From the NCBI GenBank assembly GCA_014801815.1, contig JAAVDM010000043.1, forward strand, positions 1-64,000: a stretch of DNA of 64,000 nucleotides. The letters run 5' to 3'. The translations under genes and the position numbers were made by a program. The stretch is from Bacteroides sp. Its GTDB lineage: Bacteria; Bacteroidota; Bacteroidia; Bacteroidales; Muribaculaceae. Positions 21,101 to 30,491 of the stretch are shown piece after piece. Positions within the stretch are counted from its first letter, which is position 1. Each line of letters opens with the position of its first letter. The notes beneath the pieces were generated by a model. It had not been told where the DNA came from and searched no databases. It was given only the letters and a program-made list of their open reading frames with translations.

Positions 21101-21628
21101 GTCACGTGACTCCGGAGTGTCATTGTCTGCATCACGGTCGCTCAGGAAATAATAGCTGGTTTCAGCATACGGATTGATAGTGTGGGCATACTTCAGACTG
21201 TTGCTGCCTGTTGACAGTGAGCGCCAGCTGAAATAATCGACACCGAAGAAGTAGATGCCGTTGTCAGCATGCAGAGTGCCTACCATAGGGAGGTCATCAC
21301 GCAGTGTGGCGTTGAGAGTTTCAGGCAGCATCTGACCTCCATAGCCGTAGACACGGACTTTGGAGGGGTCGGTAAAGCCCATTGACTTGAGAGCCGAATT
21401 GCTGATAAACTGCAGGCCGGTCTCTGAAACTTTTACACGGGTCCAGTTGCCCTCGGCAAGTACCGAGGAGGCTGTATATGTGTCGGCCGGGAGCGCATGA
21501 ACCTGCGGCACACCGAGCACACCCAGCAGACAACCTAACAGAAGGACATGAGATGAGAGTACGCCTTTCAGCAGACGTACTCCATGATGTATTGGAAAGT
21601 ATGAAAATCTTTTAGTCAGCATATGCAC
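18143..21628 (-). CDS. porU: type IX secretion system sortase PorU (C25 peptidase)
   Basis: 1161 aa; VSFISYIGHANPKSWSHEGLLTWTDITNMKNQYTPFLYAATCEFLRWDDDD, the canonical PorU His/Cys signature. Confidence 0.85.
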   Translation of the reverse strand: MHMLTKRFSYFPIHHGVRLLKGVLSSHVLLLGCLLGVLGVPQVHALPADTYTASSVLAEGNWTRVKVSETGLQFISNSALKSMGFTDPSKVRVYGYGGQMLPETLNATLRDDLPMVGTLHADNGIYFFGVDYFSWRSLSTGSNSLKYAHTINPYAETSYYFLSDRDADNDTPESRDCSELRPGTNFTEFTQRLVYEKDIMAPANTGRVLLGEDFRGTAARSFPFSLTDYVGGDPKMLVAFGSYTSGGPATLAFTANGSDIDNGSPASLSAVTSSEGFLRYGSFTRSIPANLVASDKLSIGISYHSQATIHTARLDYIELEYQRKLRLNDGELYFYETLNGTSTFNIEGCTSATVIWDVTDPVNPQRINFKLAGSTAIFTDTATGLKEYVAFNPGSVRRAPAADRRVTNQDIHGLPMPDMVIISPVQFMEAANTVAEMHRRVDGMTVHVLTPEAIYNEFASGTADVTAFRKMLKMWYDRAAETGESYPRYCMIMGRPTYDNKGVTPAVAQAGYVRVPIWSSSTGWGQDSSFSSDDYIGMLDDTGTTFSMGPGKIQVAIGRWPVKSAAEANTMARKLVDYVENPVLGAWRNNVMLIADDQDSAAHLNQSEDMYKGMRSNGNGADFLYDRLYLDSYPLSYTGTGTGYPEAREHMFKKINEGVSFISYIGHANPKSWSHEGLLTWTDITNMKNQYTPFLYAATCEFLRWDDDDVSGAEVMWLYPSAGFIGMICPSRSVYINQNGYLSEALSNFVYRRDADGGAARVGDIYINAKNGFGATSTNRLKFCLMADPAMRVVSPTLNIRVESINGTDLATAEELPVIGARSRVTVEGYVADSDGNVCTDFDGVLEISLFDAEKVITTYGNGKDGVSTEYNDRKTRLYNGRVNVHEGRWNLTLLMPSEIENNFTPALLSMYASSSDGREANGACEQLYVYGFDSDAAPDSEGPEITDFFLNTALFADGDRVNSTPVVFATLADASGINLSQAGIGHNMTIVVDGNIYHGDVSDSYVPDAADPTRGSIKYALPEVTPGEHKLTLTVWDNANNSSSASLAFNVGVGLPPTIIDISASATPAVTSTVFSLTTDRPMSAMSCLWEVFDLNGQCLWSEQTNENTDIDSRLQTVWNLEDENGRRVARGIYIYRATLSTPEGYTSRASRRIAVTGAE

Positions 21629-21672
21629 CTTTATAACGTAAAAAGGTGTGCCGATATTGTCTTAAATGTTTT

Positions 21673-22497
21673 TTATCCCTCATCATCAGTCAAATCTACC
21701 GGACTGAAAGGGTCTAAGGTTATAACGGGTTGCTTTTCGGCTGTCATAGGAGTGTAGGGCCAGACAGCACCGTCAAGAAACCGCTCCCAGTCGTCACGCG
21801 AGCCACAGAACGTGTTAAGGTCTACATCCCCGTTGATACCTTTTATGGCACCATGATGATTATGCTGCCAGAAAGTCCACTCGGCTGTGATAGGTACGGA
21901 GTTGAAAGAACATATCCACAGTTGGAATCCTGGAAACTCCTCAGCCACGTAGTCATAATAGCCCTTACGGTTGGTGTAGAATGTCACGCGCCGCCCGAGC
22001 AAGGTGAGATAATCTACCATGTGTCTCAGACGTCGGCCCACTATCTCCCGGTCTATATTCTTAGGATTACCGAAATCTTCAATATCTATGACCAGACCCA
22101 GATCAAGCGGACGGCTTCCTACGGCCCGCAGGAGATTTATAGCCTGTGGCACACCCTCTTTGTCAAAACGGAAGAAATGGTAAGCTCCGATTTTCAGTCC
22201 GGCATGACGTGCCTTTTCATAATTGAGCCGGAAATTATTGTCATGGAAAGATTCACCTTCCGAGGCTTTTATAAAGATGAACTCGACGCCGTCATGTGCG
22301 GCGGCATCGAGATTCATCATGCCGTTATGTGCCGATACATCTATACCACGTACCGGATAGCGCTCGACATCAACGTATGGAGGTGACGCCATGAACGTTG
22401 AATAGGCACGCCATGACGCAAAAATCATCAGAACGGCGACAAAAAGAAAGTCGACGCTCACCTCAAGGTCTTTTTTGCGTTCGTGCCAGTCAGTCAT
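21673..22497 (-). CDS. glycoside hydrolase family 25 (lysozyme-like muramidase), membrane-anchored
   Basis: RGIDVSAHNGMMNLDAAAHDGVEFIFIKASEGESFHDNNF, GAYHFFRF, DIEDFG. Confidence 0.9.
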   Translation of the reverse strand: MTDWHERKKDLEVSVDFLFVAVLMIFASWRAYSTFMASPPYVDVERYPVRGIDVSAHNGMMNLDAAAHDGVEFIFIKASEGESFHDNNFRLNYEKARHAGLKIGAYHFFRFDKEGVPQAINLLRAVGSRPLDLGLVIDIEDFGNPKNIDREIVGRRLRHMVDYLTLLGRRVTFYTNRKGYYDYVAEEFPGFQLWICSFNSVPITAEWTFWQHNHHGAIKGINGDVDLNTFCGSRDDWERFLDGAVWPYTPMTAEKQPVITLDPFSPVDLTDDEG

Positions 22498-22525
22498 GGC
22501 AGTATGTATTTTTATTAATTAATTC

Positions 22526-22540
22526 AATAAGTAGCTCTTA
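22526..22540 (+). repeat. dispersed intergenic motif AATAAGTAGCTCTTA (solo copy)
   Basis: 15 of 16 nt of the core shared with copies at 32542, 33469, 35854 and 45731. Confidence 0.85.
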
Positions 22541-22555
22541 GTAGCCTGCACACGC

Positions 22556-23776
22556 TCATCCAAGTATCATCATGACACGTTTCAGAGCGTCGACAAAGGC
22601 GTCAGCCTCGGCCATTGTGTTGTAGACCGCAAATGAAGCACGTACGGTACCCGGAATACCGAAAAATTCCATCAGTGGCTGCGCACAATGGTGTCCTGTA
22701 CGCACAGCCACACCAAGTTTGTCAAGCAGCATACCCACATCATAAGGATGTGTTTCACCGACAAGAAAAGATATGACAGCACTCTTGTGGGGGGAGGTGC
22801 CGTATATGCGCAGACCCTTTATTTCATCGGTCAGACGTTGTGTGGTGTATTGCAGCAGTTTGAGTTCATGTGCTTCGATAGCATCGAGTCCGATTTCATC
22901 AATGAAGTCGAGTGCTTTGCTGAAGGCAGCTATACCTACGAAGTCGGGAGTACCGGCTTCGAATTTGAACGGAAGGTCTGCGAAAGTTGTACCCTCGAAA
23001 CTGACATGCTTTATCATCTCACCGCCGCCCTGATAGGGTGGCATACTTTCAAGCAGTTCCCTGCGTCCGTAGAGTACACCGATTCCGGTAGGGCCGTACA
23101 TTTTATGACTTGAAAAGACGTAGAAGTCACAGTCAAGGTCTTTCACGTCGATAGGAAGGTGAGGTGAGGCTTGGGCACCGTCGATGAGTACGGCAGCTCC
23201 GTGCTCATGCGCTATCCGGGTCATTTCCTTAACAGGATTTATCGTGCCTAACACGTTGCTCACGTGGCAGAATGAGGCCATTACTGTACGCGGTGTGAAA
23301 AGACTGCGGTATTGGTCGAGATCTATCTCACCTCGCTCGTTGATTAGAGCCACACGTATCTTTATATTCCTGCGGCGCTGAAGCAGCTGCCAGGGTACGA
23401 TATTGGCATGATGCTCCATTACGGTGAGCACTATTTCATCGCCGTCGCGGAAACGGTCGCCATACGAAGAGGCTACCAGATTTATGGCTTCTGTTGTGCC
23501 TCGGGTGAAAATAATCTCTTCAACACCGGAAGCGTGTATGTAATCACAAACCCGGCGGCGTGTGTGTTCCTGTCTTTCGGTAGCTTCCTGAGAGAGCGCA
23601 TGGACACCGCGATGCACATTAGCCTTGCAGTGTTCATAATTGTACACAATATCGTCAACCACAATACGCGGAGTCTGCGAAGTGGCAGTATTGTCGAGGT
23701 AAATCAGCGGTCTGCCTTCGACTTTGCGTTCCAGAATAGGAAAGCGGGTTCTTATTTCAGCTATATCGAGTGCCAT
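22556..23776 (-). CDS. sufS: cysteine desulfurase SufS
   Basis: IYLDNTATSQTP, HHANIVPWQ, SSHKMYGPTGIGVLYG, RTGHHCAQPLM. Confidence 0.93.
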   Translation of the reverse strand: MALDIAEIRTRFPILERKVEGRPLIYLDNTATSQTPRIVVDDIVYNYEHCKANVHRGVHALSQEATERQEHTRRRVCDYIHASGVEEIIFTRGTTEAINLVASSYGDRFRDGDEIVLTVMEHHANIVPWQLLQRRRNIKIRVALINERGEIDLDQYRSLFTPRTVMASFCHVSNVLGTINPVKEMTRIAHEHGAAVLIDGAQASPHLPIDVKDLDCDFYVFSSHKMYGPTGIGVLYGRRELLESMPPYQGGGEMIKHVSFEGTTFADLPFKFEAGTPDFVGIAAFSKALDFIDEIGLDAIEAHELKLLQYTTQRLTDEIKGLRIYGTSPHKSAVISFLVGETHPYDVGMLLDKLGVAVRTGHHCAQPLMEFFGIPGTVRASFAVYNTMAEADAFVDALKRVMMILG

Positions 23777-23820
23777 TGATAGATGGTGTTTTATGAGGGA
23801 GATAGTAGCCGGAATGATTT

Positions 23821-23882
23821 GAGTTATCTGAATAGCCGGAGTTGTCCGAATTATCAGAAAATTCCGGCTATTCAGATAACTC
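23821..23882. repeat. 20-bp perfect inverted repeat between sufD and sufS
   Basis: GAGTTATCTGAATAGCCGGA (23821-23840) / TCCGGCTATTCAGATAACTC (23863-23882), 22-nt loop. Confidence 0.9.
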
Positions 23883-23903
23883 TGTCTTTTCTGATGATTT
23901 CGA

Positions 23904-25256
23904 TTAATGCCTGCAGCTTTCTGCGCCGCAGCTTGTACAGGGAGTTGTGTCGCCGGCGAAGCGTCGTTCTACAAGGTGGCGCAGTCTGTCGCGCAGACTC
24001 TCTTCACGAATACCGTCAAGCACATCGGCCATGAAAGCCTGTTTTAGCAGCAGCCGTGCTTTAGCCTCGCTCAGACCACGGGTTCGCATATAGAACACCT
24101 GCATCGGGTCGAGCTGGCCGATAGCCGTACCGTGCGAGCACTTCACGTCATCATTGTAGATTTCAAGCTGCGGTTTGGAGTGCATACGGGCTGTGTCACT
24201 GCCTACAAGATTGCGGTTTGACTGATATGCCTCTGTACCGCTTGCGCCCTTCGCTACATAAATACGACCCGTAAAGGCACCGGTAGCTTCGTCATCAACG
24301 ACATATTTGAATAGTTCGTCAGTAGTGCAGTCGGGCACATTATGGCTGATGCGGCTATATGTGTCGAGATGGCGTTTATCATCTTCTATACCCATGCCAA
24401 GCAGACGCAGATGCGCTCCACGCCCGTCAAGGCTGCAATGATATTCATTGCGTGTGCAACCGTTGTAAAGGGTGATGCTGTCAACGAGTACATTGCTGTC
24501 CTGCTCCTGCTTTATATACATAGCTGACAGTCGTGAGGTAGACGTTGAGGACTCTTCAAGATCATAGATGTCAAGTTTTGCACCGGCTCCGGCGAAAACT
24601 TCGATAGTCTGGAGATTGAAGAGCTGTACGTCGGCATTCTGTGTGTGGTCACATATCAGCAGAGTTGCCGCGCTGTCAGCTTCCATTATTATAAGGAGTC
24701 GGCGAACAGCCATTAGCGGAGCTTCGTGGCTGAGAATGTCGACAAGCTGTATGGTCTTTTCGATACGCACTCCACGTGGCACATAAAGCACAAAGCCATC
24801 CTGTGCCAGCAGAGAGTTGAGCGCTACCACCGGGTTTGAGAGCGGTGCTATATGTCCGAAATACGGCGCCAGCAGGTCAGGGTGAGATTCCGCTATGTCA
24901 CGCAGACTGCCGGCCAGCACACCTTCGGGCAGTCCCCGGCGTGTTGTGTCTGTCTCGGCACACTTGTCGTTGACAAGCATGAACAGCGTGGTAGACATGT
25001 GAGGCACGTCACAGCGGAATGTCCGAGCCGGATCTACAGGCAGATTCACACGTGCTATATTGACACCGAAATCAGGAGCGAGCATTTTTTCCAGATCGGT
25101 GAGTTCGTAATCTTCCGAGCCACGAACCGGCAGACGCATGGTCTGCAGAGCTTCTGCGGCTTTGGGGCGCAGGGCATTAAGGAGCGGAGCGCTCTTCGAG
25201 TCGATAAGCTCTTTGTTCGACTCGTACAGGTCTAAATACTGATTGAGTGCGCTCAT
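23904..25256 (-). CDS. sufD: Fe-S cluster assembly protein SufD
   Basis: [62 protein letters not shown]. Confidence 0.92.
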   Translation of the reverse strand: MSALNQYLDLYESNKELIDSKSAPLLNALRPKAAEALQTMRLPVRGSEDYELTDLEKMLAPDFGVNIARVNLPVDPARTFRCDVPHMSTTLFMLVNDKCAETDTTRRGLPEGVLAGSLRDIAESHPDLLAPYFGHIAPLSNPVVALNSLLAQDGFVLYVPRGVRIEKTIQLVDILSHEAPLMAVRRLLIIMEADSAATLLICDHTQNADVQLFNLQTIEVFAGAGAKLDIYDLEESSTSTSRLSAMYIKQEQDSNVLVDSITLYNGCTRNEYHCSLDGRGAHLRLLGMGIEDDKRHLDTYSRISHNVPDCTTDELFKYVVDDEATGAFTGRIYVAKGASGTEAYQSNRNLVGSDTARMHSKPQLEIYNDDVKCSHGTAIGQLDPMQVFYMRTRGLSEAKARLLLKQAFMADVLDGIREESLRDRLRHLVERRFAGDTTPCTSCGAESCRH

Positions 25257-26038
25257 ATCTGCTTGTTGTCAGGGTCGTGTTTCTCTTTTTCGTCTTCTCT
25301 TTCCTTAATCCAGTCGTACCCTTTCTCTTCGAGTTCGAGAGCCAGTTCGGGCCCTCCCGTCTCGACGATACGGCCTTTATAGAGTATATGTACGAAATCG
25401 GGTTTGATATAGTCGAGCAGACGCTGATAGTGTGTTATGACAATTGTCGCATTTTGGTCGGTCTTGAGTTTGTTGACACCTTCGGCCACGATACGGAGAG
25501 CGTCAATATCGAGACCTGAGTCCGTCTCATCGAGAATGGACAGACGCGGTTCGAGCACGGCCATCTGGAAGATTTCGTTACGTTTTTTCTCGCCTCCCGA
25601 GAATCCCTCATTGACTGAACGTGAAGCCAATTTGGTGTCAAGTTCCACAACCGCCCGCTTTTCACGCATGAGTTTCAGAAAGTCGGTAGCACTCATGGGA
25701 GGCTGTCCGAAGTACTCACGGCGTGCGTTAACAGCGGCACGCATGAAATTGACCATTGATACCCCCGGAATCTCGACAGGATACTGGAAACCGAGGAACA
25801 GACCTTCATGACTTCTGACTTCGGGAGCCATGGCCAGCAGGTCTTTGCCATAAAACTCGGCTTCTCCGGCAGTTACCTCATAAGCCGGATTGCCGGCAAG
25901 CACCATAGAGAATGTTGATTTGCCGGAGCCGTTGGGGCCCATAATGGCGTGTACCTCGCCGGGACGGACTTCGAGATTGATGCCTTTCAGTATTTCTTTG
26001 CCGTTGATGCGGGCATGCAGGTCTTTGACTTTTAGCAT
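25253..26038 (-). CDS. sufC: Fe-S cluster assembly ATPase SufC
   Basis: [57 protein letters not shown]; 4-bp overlap with sufD. Confidence 0.95.
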   Translation of the reverse strand: MLKVKDLHARINGKEILKGINLEVRPGEVHAIMGPNGSGKSTFSMVLAGNPAYEVTAGEAEFYGKDLLAMAPEVRSHEGLFLGFQYPVEIPGVSMVNFMRAAVNARREYFGQPPMSATDFLKLMREKRAVVELDTKLASRSVNEGFSGGEKKRNEIFQMAVLEPRLSILDETDSGLDIDALRIVAEGVNKLKTDQNATIVITHYQRLLDYIKPDFVHILYKGRIVETGGPELALELEEKGYDWIKEREDEKEKHDPDNKQI

Positions 26039-26042
26039 TTTT

Positions 26043-26768
26043 CTATATAGATGAACTAAGGTTGATGTTGGATGGAGAGAGGTCGGGAGTCTCGGCAGCG
26101 GCATACATACATGCAGGTGTGTCACTGTCGTCTCCTGTGTTTAAAACGCCCGGAGCGGGGGTGATGTTCTGTGAGATGTCGCGGGCCTCGTGCAGCTTGA
26201 TAAGGTGTTCGAGGTCTTCAAGACTCATACTGCCCAGGAGCGCCGGGGCTAAACGCATGACGGCCTCGACAACATTACCGTCTGAAGCCGAGGCATATTT
26301 CATCAGTTTTGACGAAGGATTAACGCAGACCACACTGTTGTAGGCCATCGAAAGCATCAGGAGTGTCTTGGTGAAGTTGAACCCCGAGCCGAGCAAAGCA
26401 TTGAATATGCCTGTGTGTATGACCTCCAGAGCGCGTCCGAGCACACGTGTGAGCCAGCGGAAACATAAGAACACACATGTGTAGATGCCTGCAGCCGAGA
26501 TAAGGCTGTAGATGAAGCCTGAACAATAATGTGATTCGATGCCGGGAAAAAGCAAGCGTGCCAGACGCTGCCCCTCGTCAGCAAAGAGGTGAGCACACAC
26601 CACTCCGAAAGCCAGACCTAACAGAGCGCAGACCTGACGTGTGAGACCGCGGCGGAAACCGCGTACAAGGGCCTGAATACCGGCCAGCAGCGCTAAGATA
26701 TGATAGCCCACATCACCGACAGCCTCCAATTGTGCTGTCGCGCCAAATAATTGCCACAGTTGTTCCAA
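26043..26768 (-). CDS. CvpA family membrane protein
   Basis: [33 protein letters not shown] with multiple TM segments. Confidence 0.8.
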   Translation of the reverse strand: MEQLWQLFGATAQLEAVGDVGYHILALLAGIQALVRGFRRGLTRQVCALLGLAFGVVCAHLFADEGQRLARLLFPGIESHYCSGFIYSLISAAGIYTCVFLCFRWLTRVLGRALEVIHTGIFNALLGSGFNFTKTLLMLSMAYNSVVCVNPSSKLMKYASASDGNVVEAVMRLAPALLGSMSLEDLEHLIKLHEARDISQNITPAPGVLNTGDDSDTPACMYAAAETPDLSPSNINLSSSI

Positions 26769-26850
26769 GTTGCTTGTTTTTCGTTGTTTGTTTTCGCTTT
26801 ATATCCCTTTCTGAGTCTTTGACGGACTGTCAGAGAATATCGGATTGCTA

Positions 26851-26858
26851 CAAAATTA
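26851..26858 (-). promoter_or_regulatory. putative -7 box TAATTTTG (cvpA-sufCDS)
   Basis: TAnnTTTG on minus strand with a TTTG-rich segment (26871-26880) at -33-like spacing. Confidence 0.5.
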
Positions 26859-26907
26859 CATTAATAATTGCAAACAAACAAAAAAGAACACCGACAATCA
26901 TCGAAAA

Positions 26908-27768
26908 TCAGTGTTTGTGTGAGTGTGAGTCGGGTTCCGGAGCGAAACGGTTGGGAAATTCCCAATGCTGGCGCGGGTGAGACATAGCCCATATTACAAG
27001 ACCGATACCTAACAGTATGAAAGGTATACTCAGCATCTGTCCGATGTTCATGCCGTAGCGGGCTATCATATCATACTCCGACTGTACCTGCACGTTTTTG
27101 ACATACTCTATGAGGAAACGGGGCAGAAAGATACCTATGAAGAACACACCGGTTATAAGCCACGGACGTTCCTCGGCATTACGTTTCCAGTACATCCACA
27201 TCAGTAGTCCGAACAGTGCGAAGTAGCACAGAGCCTCGTAGAGTTGCGTGGGGTGAGCCGCTACTGTCTCGCCGTTACGTACGAAAATGAAACCCCACGG
27301 CAGTGTAGTCGGGCCACCGTAGATTTCGCTGTTCATGAGATTGCCGAGACGTATCAGACCGCCTACAAGAGCGATTGGAATTACGAGTTTGTCAAAGGTC
27401 CAGCTGGCGGGTTTCTTACTTACGAACCACGAGAACAGAAACACGGCTATGATGTTGGCTATAGTACCGCCGTGACTGGCAAGACCTCCCTGCCATACTT
27501 TAAAGATTTCGGCAGGGTGAGCCGAGTAGTAATCCCATTCATAGAAAAGGACGTGTCCCAGACGTGCCCCGACGATTGTGGCCACCACCACGTAGGCGAG
27601 CAATATGCCGAGCCAGCTTTCGGGAGCGCCTTCATGTTTGAACATGCGTGCCACGATGTTGTAGCCGATGATGAAGCCCACGGCGAAGGCCAGACCGTAC
27701 CAGCGCACACTGAAAGGGCCGAGCGAGAAGAGCACCGGGTCGGCGTTCCAGACGATAAAGTTAAGCAT
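26908..27768 (-). CDS. lgt: prolipoprotein diacylglyceryl transferase
   Basis: VRWYGLAFAVGFIIGY, GARLGHVLFYEWDYY, GGLASHGG, RLGNLMNSEIYG. Confidence 0.95.
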   Translation of the reverse strand: MLNFIVWNADPVLFSLGPFSVRWYGLAFAVGFIIGYNIVARMFKHEGAPESWLGILLAYVVVATIVGARLGHVLFYEWDYYSAHPAEIFKVWQGGLASHGGTIANIIAVFLFSWFVSKKPASWTFDKLVIPIALVGGLIRLGNLMNSEIYGGPTTLPWGFIFVRNGETVAAHPTQLYEALCYFALFGLLMWMYWKRNAEERPWLITGVFFIGIFLPRFLIEYVKNVQVQSEYDMIARYGMNIGQMLSIPFILLGIGLVIWAMSHPRQHWEFPNRFAPEPDSHSHKH

Positions 27769-27948
27769 TGGGAAAATGTTGAGTAGATGTTATGGATAAT
27801 AATTACTGATTGCAGAGCCGCACGCCGGCAGAAGAGGGCTTCATGACGGCAGAATGGTCAATGACAGCTTTCCGAGAGCGGCTGCCCGGCAAAAGCATGA
27901 GAGTTTGGTCACCTCGCCGACAGACGGCCGGCGAAGCATTGACAAAGT

Positions 27949-27997
27949 TACGGACACCACGTGTGGCCCGTTATGATGGCCGCAGGTGGCGTCCGTA
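27949..27997. terminator. hairpin downstream of ackA (TACGGACACCAC / GTGGCGTCCGTA)
   Basis: 12-bp arms with one mismatch; minus strand continues into TTTG. Confidence 0.5.
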
Positions 27998-28020
27998 GCT
28001 GAGGTTTTATCAGCGGGTGA

Positions 28021-29220
28021 TTACAGATTGCCGGCTATTTCGGCGGTATCTTCCGCTATCATCATTTCCTCGTCGGTAGGAATGACAACTACGTGTACTT
28101 TGGAATCCTTACCCGAAATTTCGATTTCCTCACCGCGTACCTTGTTTGCCTCGGCATTGAAGGTGACGCCCATAAATGCCAGCTGACGGCATATCTTCTC
28201 ACGGGTTGAGGTCTGGTTTTCACCGACACCACCTGTAAATACGATTACATCGACACCGCCGAGTACAGCTGCGTATGCACCGATATATTTGAGAATACGG
28301 TATTCATACATGTCAAGAGCTAATATGGCGCGTTCGTCACCTGCTGCCACTGCATTCTCGATATCGCGCATGTCGCTCGAAATACCTGACACGCCGGCTA
28401 CACCCGACTTCTTGTTGATGAGGTTGATAAGACCGTCCGAATCAAGATTGTATTTCTTGATGAGGTAAGCCAGAGCGCCCGGATCGACATCACCTACACG
28501 TGTGCCCATCATAAGACCCTCGGTAGGAGTGAGACCCATAGATGTATCAACGCTCTTACCGTCGGCAATAGCTGTTATGCTGGCACCGTTGCCGATATGG
28601 CATGTGATGATGCGCTGTTTGTCGTAAGGTAGGCCAAGGAATTCGCAGGCACGGCGGCTGACATAGCGGTGGCTGGTGCCGTGAAAGCCGTAACGGCGTA
28701 CTCCATACTTCTCGTATGCCTCGTAGGGGAGGGCATACATGAAAGCCTTGGCGGGCATTGTCTGATGGAAGGCTGTGTCAAAGACACCCACCTGAGGCAC
28801 ACCGGGAATAAGGTCTGATACTGCCTCGATACCTGTGATGTTGGCAGGGTTGTGAAGAGGAGCTACATCATAGCACTCTTTCACTTTCTCTATGACTTCG
28901 GGAGTGATAAGCACCGACTTAGAGAATTTATCCATACCGTGTACCACACGGTGGCCTACGGCACCGATTTCTTCATAGCTCTTAATCACGCCCTCTTTCG
29001 GGTCGGTAAGAATGTCAAGTACATTCTTGACAGCCTCTTTGTGTGTAGGCATATCGACTACGATAGTCTCTTTAGAGCCGTCGGGACGTTTGAATTTGAG
29101 GAAAGAGTCGGGCAGACCGATTTTCTCAACACCGCCTTCGGCCAGCACCTTCTTGTCGGTGCTGTCGATAAGTTTATATTTAACGCTGCTGCTGCCGCAG
29201 TTGAGCACAAGTATTTTCAT
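28021..29220 (-). CDS. ackA: acetate kinase
   Basis: MKILVLNCGSSSVKYKLID, VGHRVVHG, FDTAFH, RYGFHGTSH. Confidence 0.97.
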   Translation of the reverse strand: MKILVLNCGSSSVKYKLIDSTDKKVLAEGGVEKIGLPDSFLKFKRPDGSKETIVVDMPTHKEAVKNVLDILTDPKEGVIKSYEEIGAVGHRVVHGMDKFSKSVLITPEVIEKVKECYDVAPLHNPANITGIEAVSDLIPGVPQVGVFDTAFHQTMPAKAFMYALPYEAYEKYGVRRYGFHGTSHRYVSRRACEFLGLPYDKQRIITCHIGNGASITAIADGKSVDTSMGLTPTEGLMMGTRVGDVDPGALAYLIKKYNLDSDGLINLINKKSGVAGVSGISSDMRDIENAVAAGDERAILALDMYEYRILKYIGAYAAVLGGVDVIVFTGGVGENQTSTREKICRQLAFMGVTFNAEANKVRGEEIEISGKDSKVHVVVIPTDEEMMIAEDTAEIAGNL

Positions 29221-29281
29221 AACAAGAGATAAGTTATTGTCGTTGTTGCGGAGAAGAGGAAACAGAAGGAATAAGTCGTGT

Positions 29282-30295
29282 TCAGAGGTTTTTATCTCCG
29301 ATAGCCTGGTTGCAGGTCACGATGATGGTGTTGACGATATCGTCTACAGTAGCACCGCGTGAAAGGTCGTTGACCGGAGCGGCGAGACCCTGCAGGATAG
29401 GACCTACAGCACCGGCACCTGCGAGACGCTGCACGAGCTTATAAGCGATGTTGCCAACCTCAAGCGAGGGGAAGATAAGGGTATTGGCATGACCGGCCAC
29501 AGGACTGCCGGGAGCTTTCTGAGCGCCTACCGACGGAACGATGGCGGCATCGCTCTGTAGTTCGCCGTCGATTTTGAGAGTCGGGTCAAGTTTCTGTGCC
29601 AGTTCAGTGGCAAGGCGTACTTTGTCGACACGCTCATGGCTTGCGCTGCCTTTGGTGGAGAAGCTCAACATAGCCACAACAGGGTCGAGACCGGCAATGT
29701 CGCGTGTGGTCTTTGCAGTGGCGATAGCTATCTGGGCCAGTTCCTCGGTTGTAGGATCGGGCACTACGGCGCAGTCGGCGAATACGAGCATGTGGTCCTC
29801 ACCGAAGGGAACATCTTCGGGAAGCAGCATGATGAAGGCACCTGAAACGACAGTGATACCCGGTTTCATCTTCAGTACCTGGAAAGCGGCACGGAGCACA
29901 CTTGATGTGGGGCTGAGGGCACCGGCTACCATACAGTCGGCAAAGCCGGCCTTAATAAGCAGACAGCCAAGATAGAGGGGATTCTTAACAGTGTTGCGGG
30001 CGTCTTCGAGAGTGACACCCTTTTTCTTGCGCAGTTCGCAGAAGAGTTCGGCATACTTGTCGGTAAAGTCCTTGTCGTCCTGGTCATAGATAGATGCCTC
30101 GGCTATGTGCGAGAGACCAAGTTCTTCGGCCTTGGCAAGAATCTCATCTTTCTTGCCGAGGAAAATGACTTCGGCAATTTTGTCGGCGAGAATACGGTCG
30201 GCTGCCTGCAGTGTGCGCGGCTCAAGCGATTCGGGGAGCACGAGACGCTGGGGGTGTTCCTGTGCTTTTTTGGTGAGCCTTTCGAAAAGTGTCAT
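29282..30295 (-). CDS. pta: phosphate acetyltransferase
   Basis: RLVLPESLEPRTLQAA, SFSTKGSA, DGELQSDAAIVP, NTLIFPSLEVGNIAYKL. Confidence 0.95.
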   Translation of the reverse strand: MTLFERLTKKAQEHPQRLVLPESLEPRTLQAADRILADKIAEVIFLGKKDEILAKAEELGLSHIAEASIYDQDDKDFTDKYAELFCELRKKKGVTLEDARNTVKNPLYLGCLLIKAGFADCMVAGALSPTSSVLRAAFQVLKMKPGITVVSGAFIMLLPEDVPFGEDHMLVFADCAVVPDPTTEELAQIAIATAKTTRDIAGLDPVVAMLSFSTKGSASHERVDKVRLATELAQKLDPTLKIDGELQSDAAIVPSVGAQKAPGSPVAGHANTLIFPSLEVGNIAYKLVQRLAGAGAVGPILQGLAAPVNDLSRGATVDDIVNTIIVTCNQAIGDKNL

Positions 30296-30371
30296 GATAT
30301 ATTATATTTTAAGTTTGGTCGGATTAATCTGGATAACGTCACGGTGACGACCTCTCCCGTGGCAGTTGGTG

Positions 30372-30379
30372 CAAAGTTA
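30372..30379 (-). promoter_or_regulatory. putative -7 box TAACTTTG (pta-ackA)
   Basis: exact TAnnTTTG on minus strand upstream of pta. Confidence 0.55.
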
Positions 30380-30491
30380 ATAAAAACCTACGGAATGTGA
30401 TAATAAATTATTAACTTTACGCCCCAAAACCATTGCCGGTACCGGACAGCCTGAACTGTTCGGGCGTGCCGGCACAACCAAGTCCGAGCCG

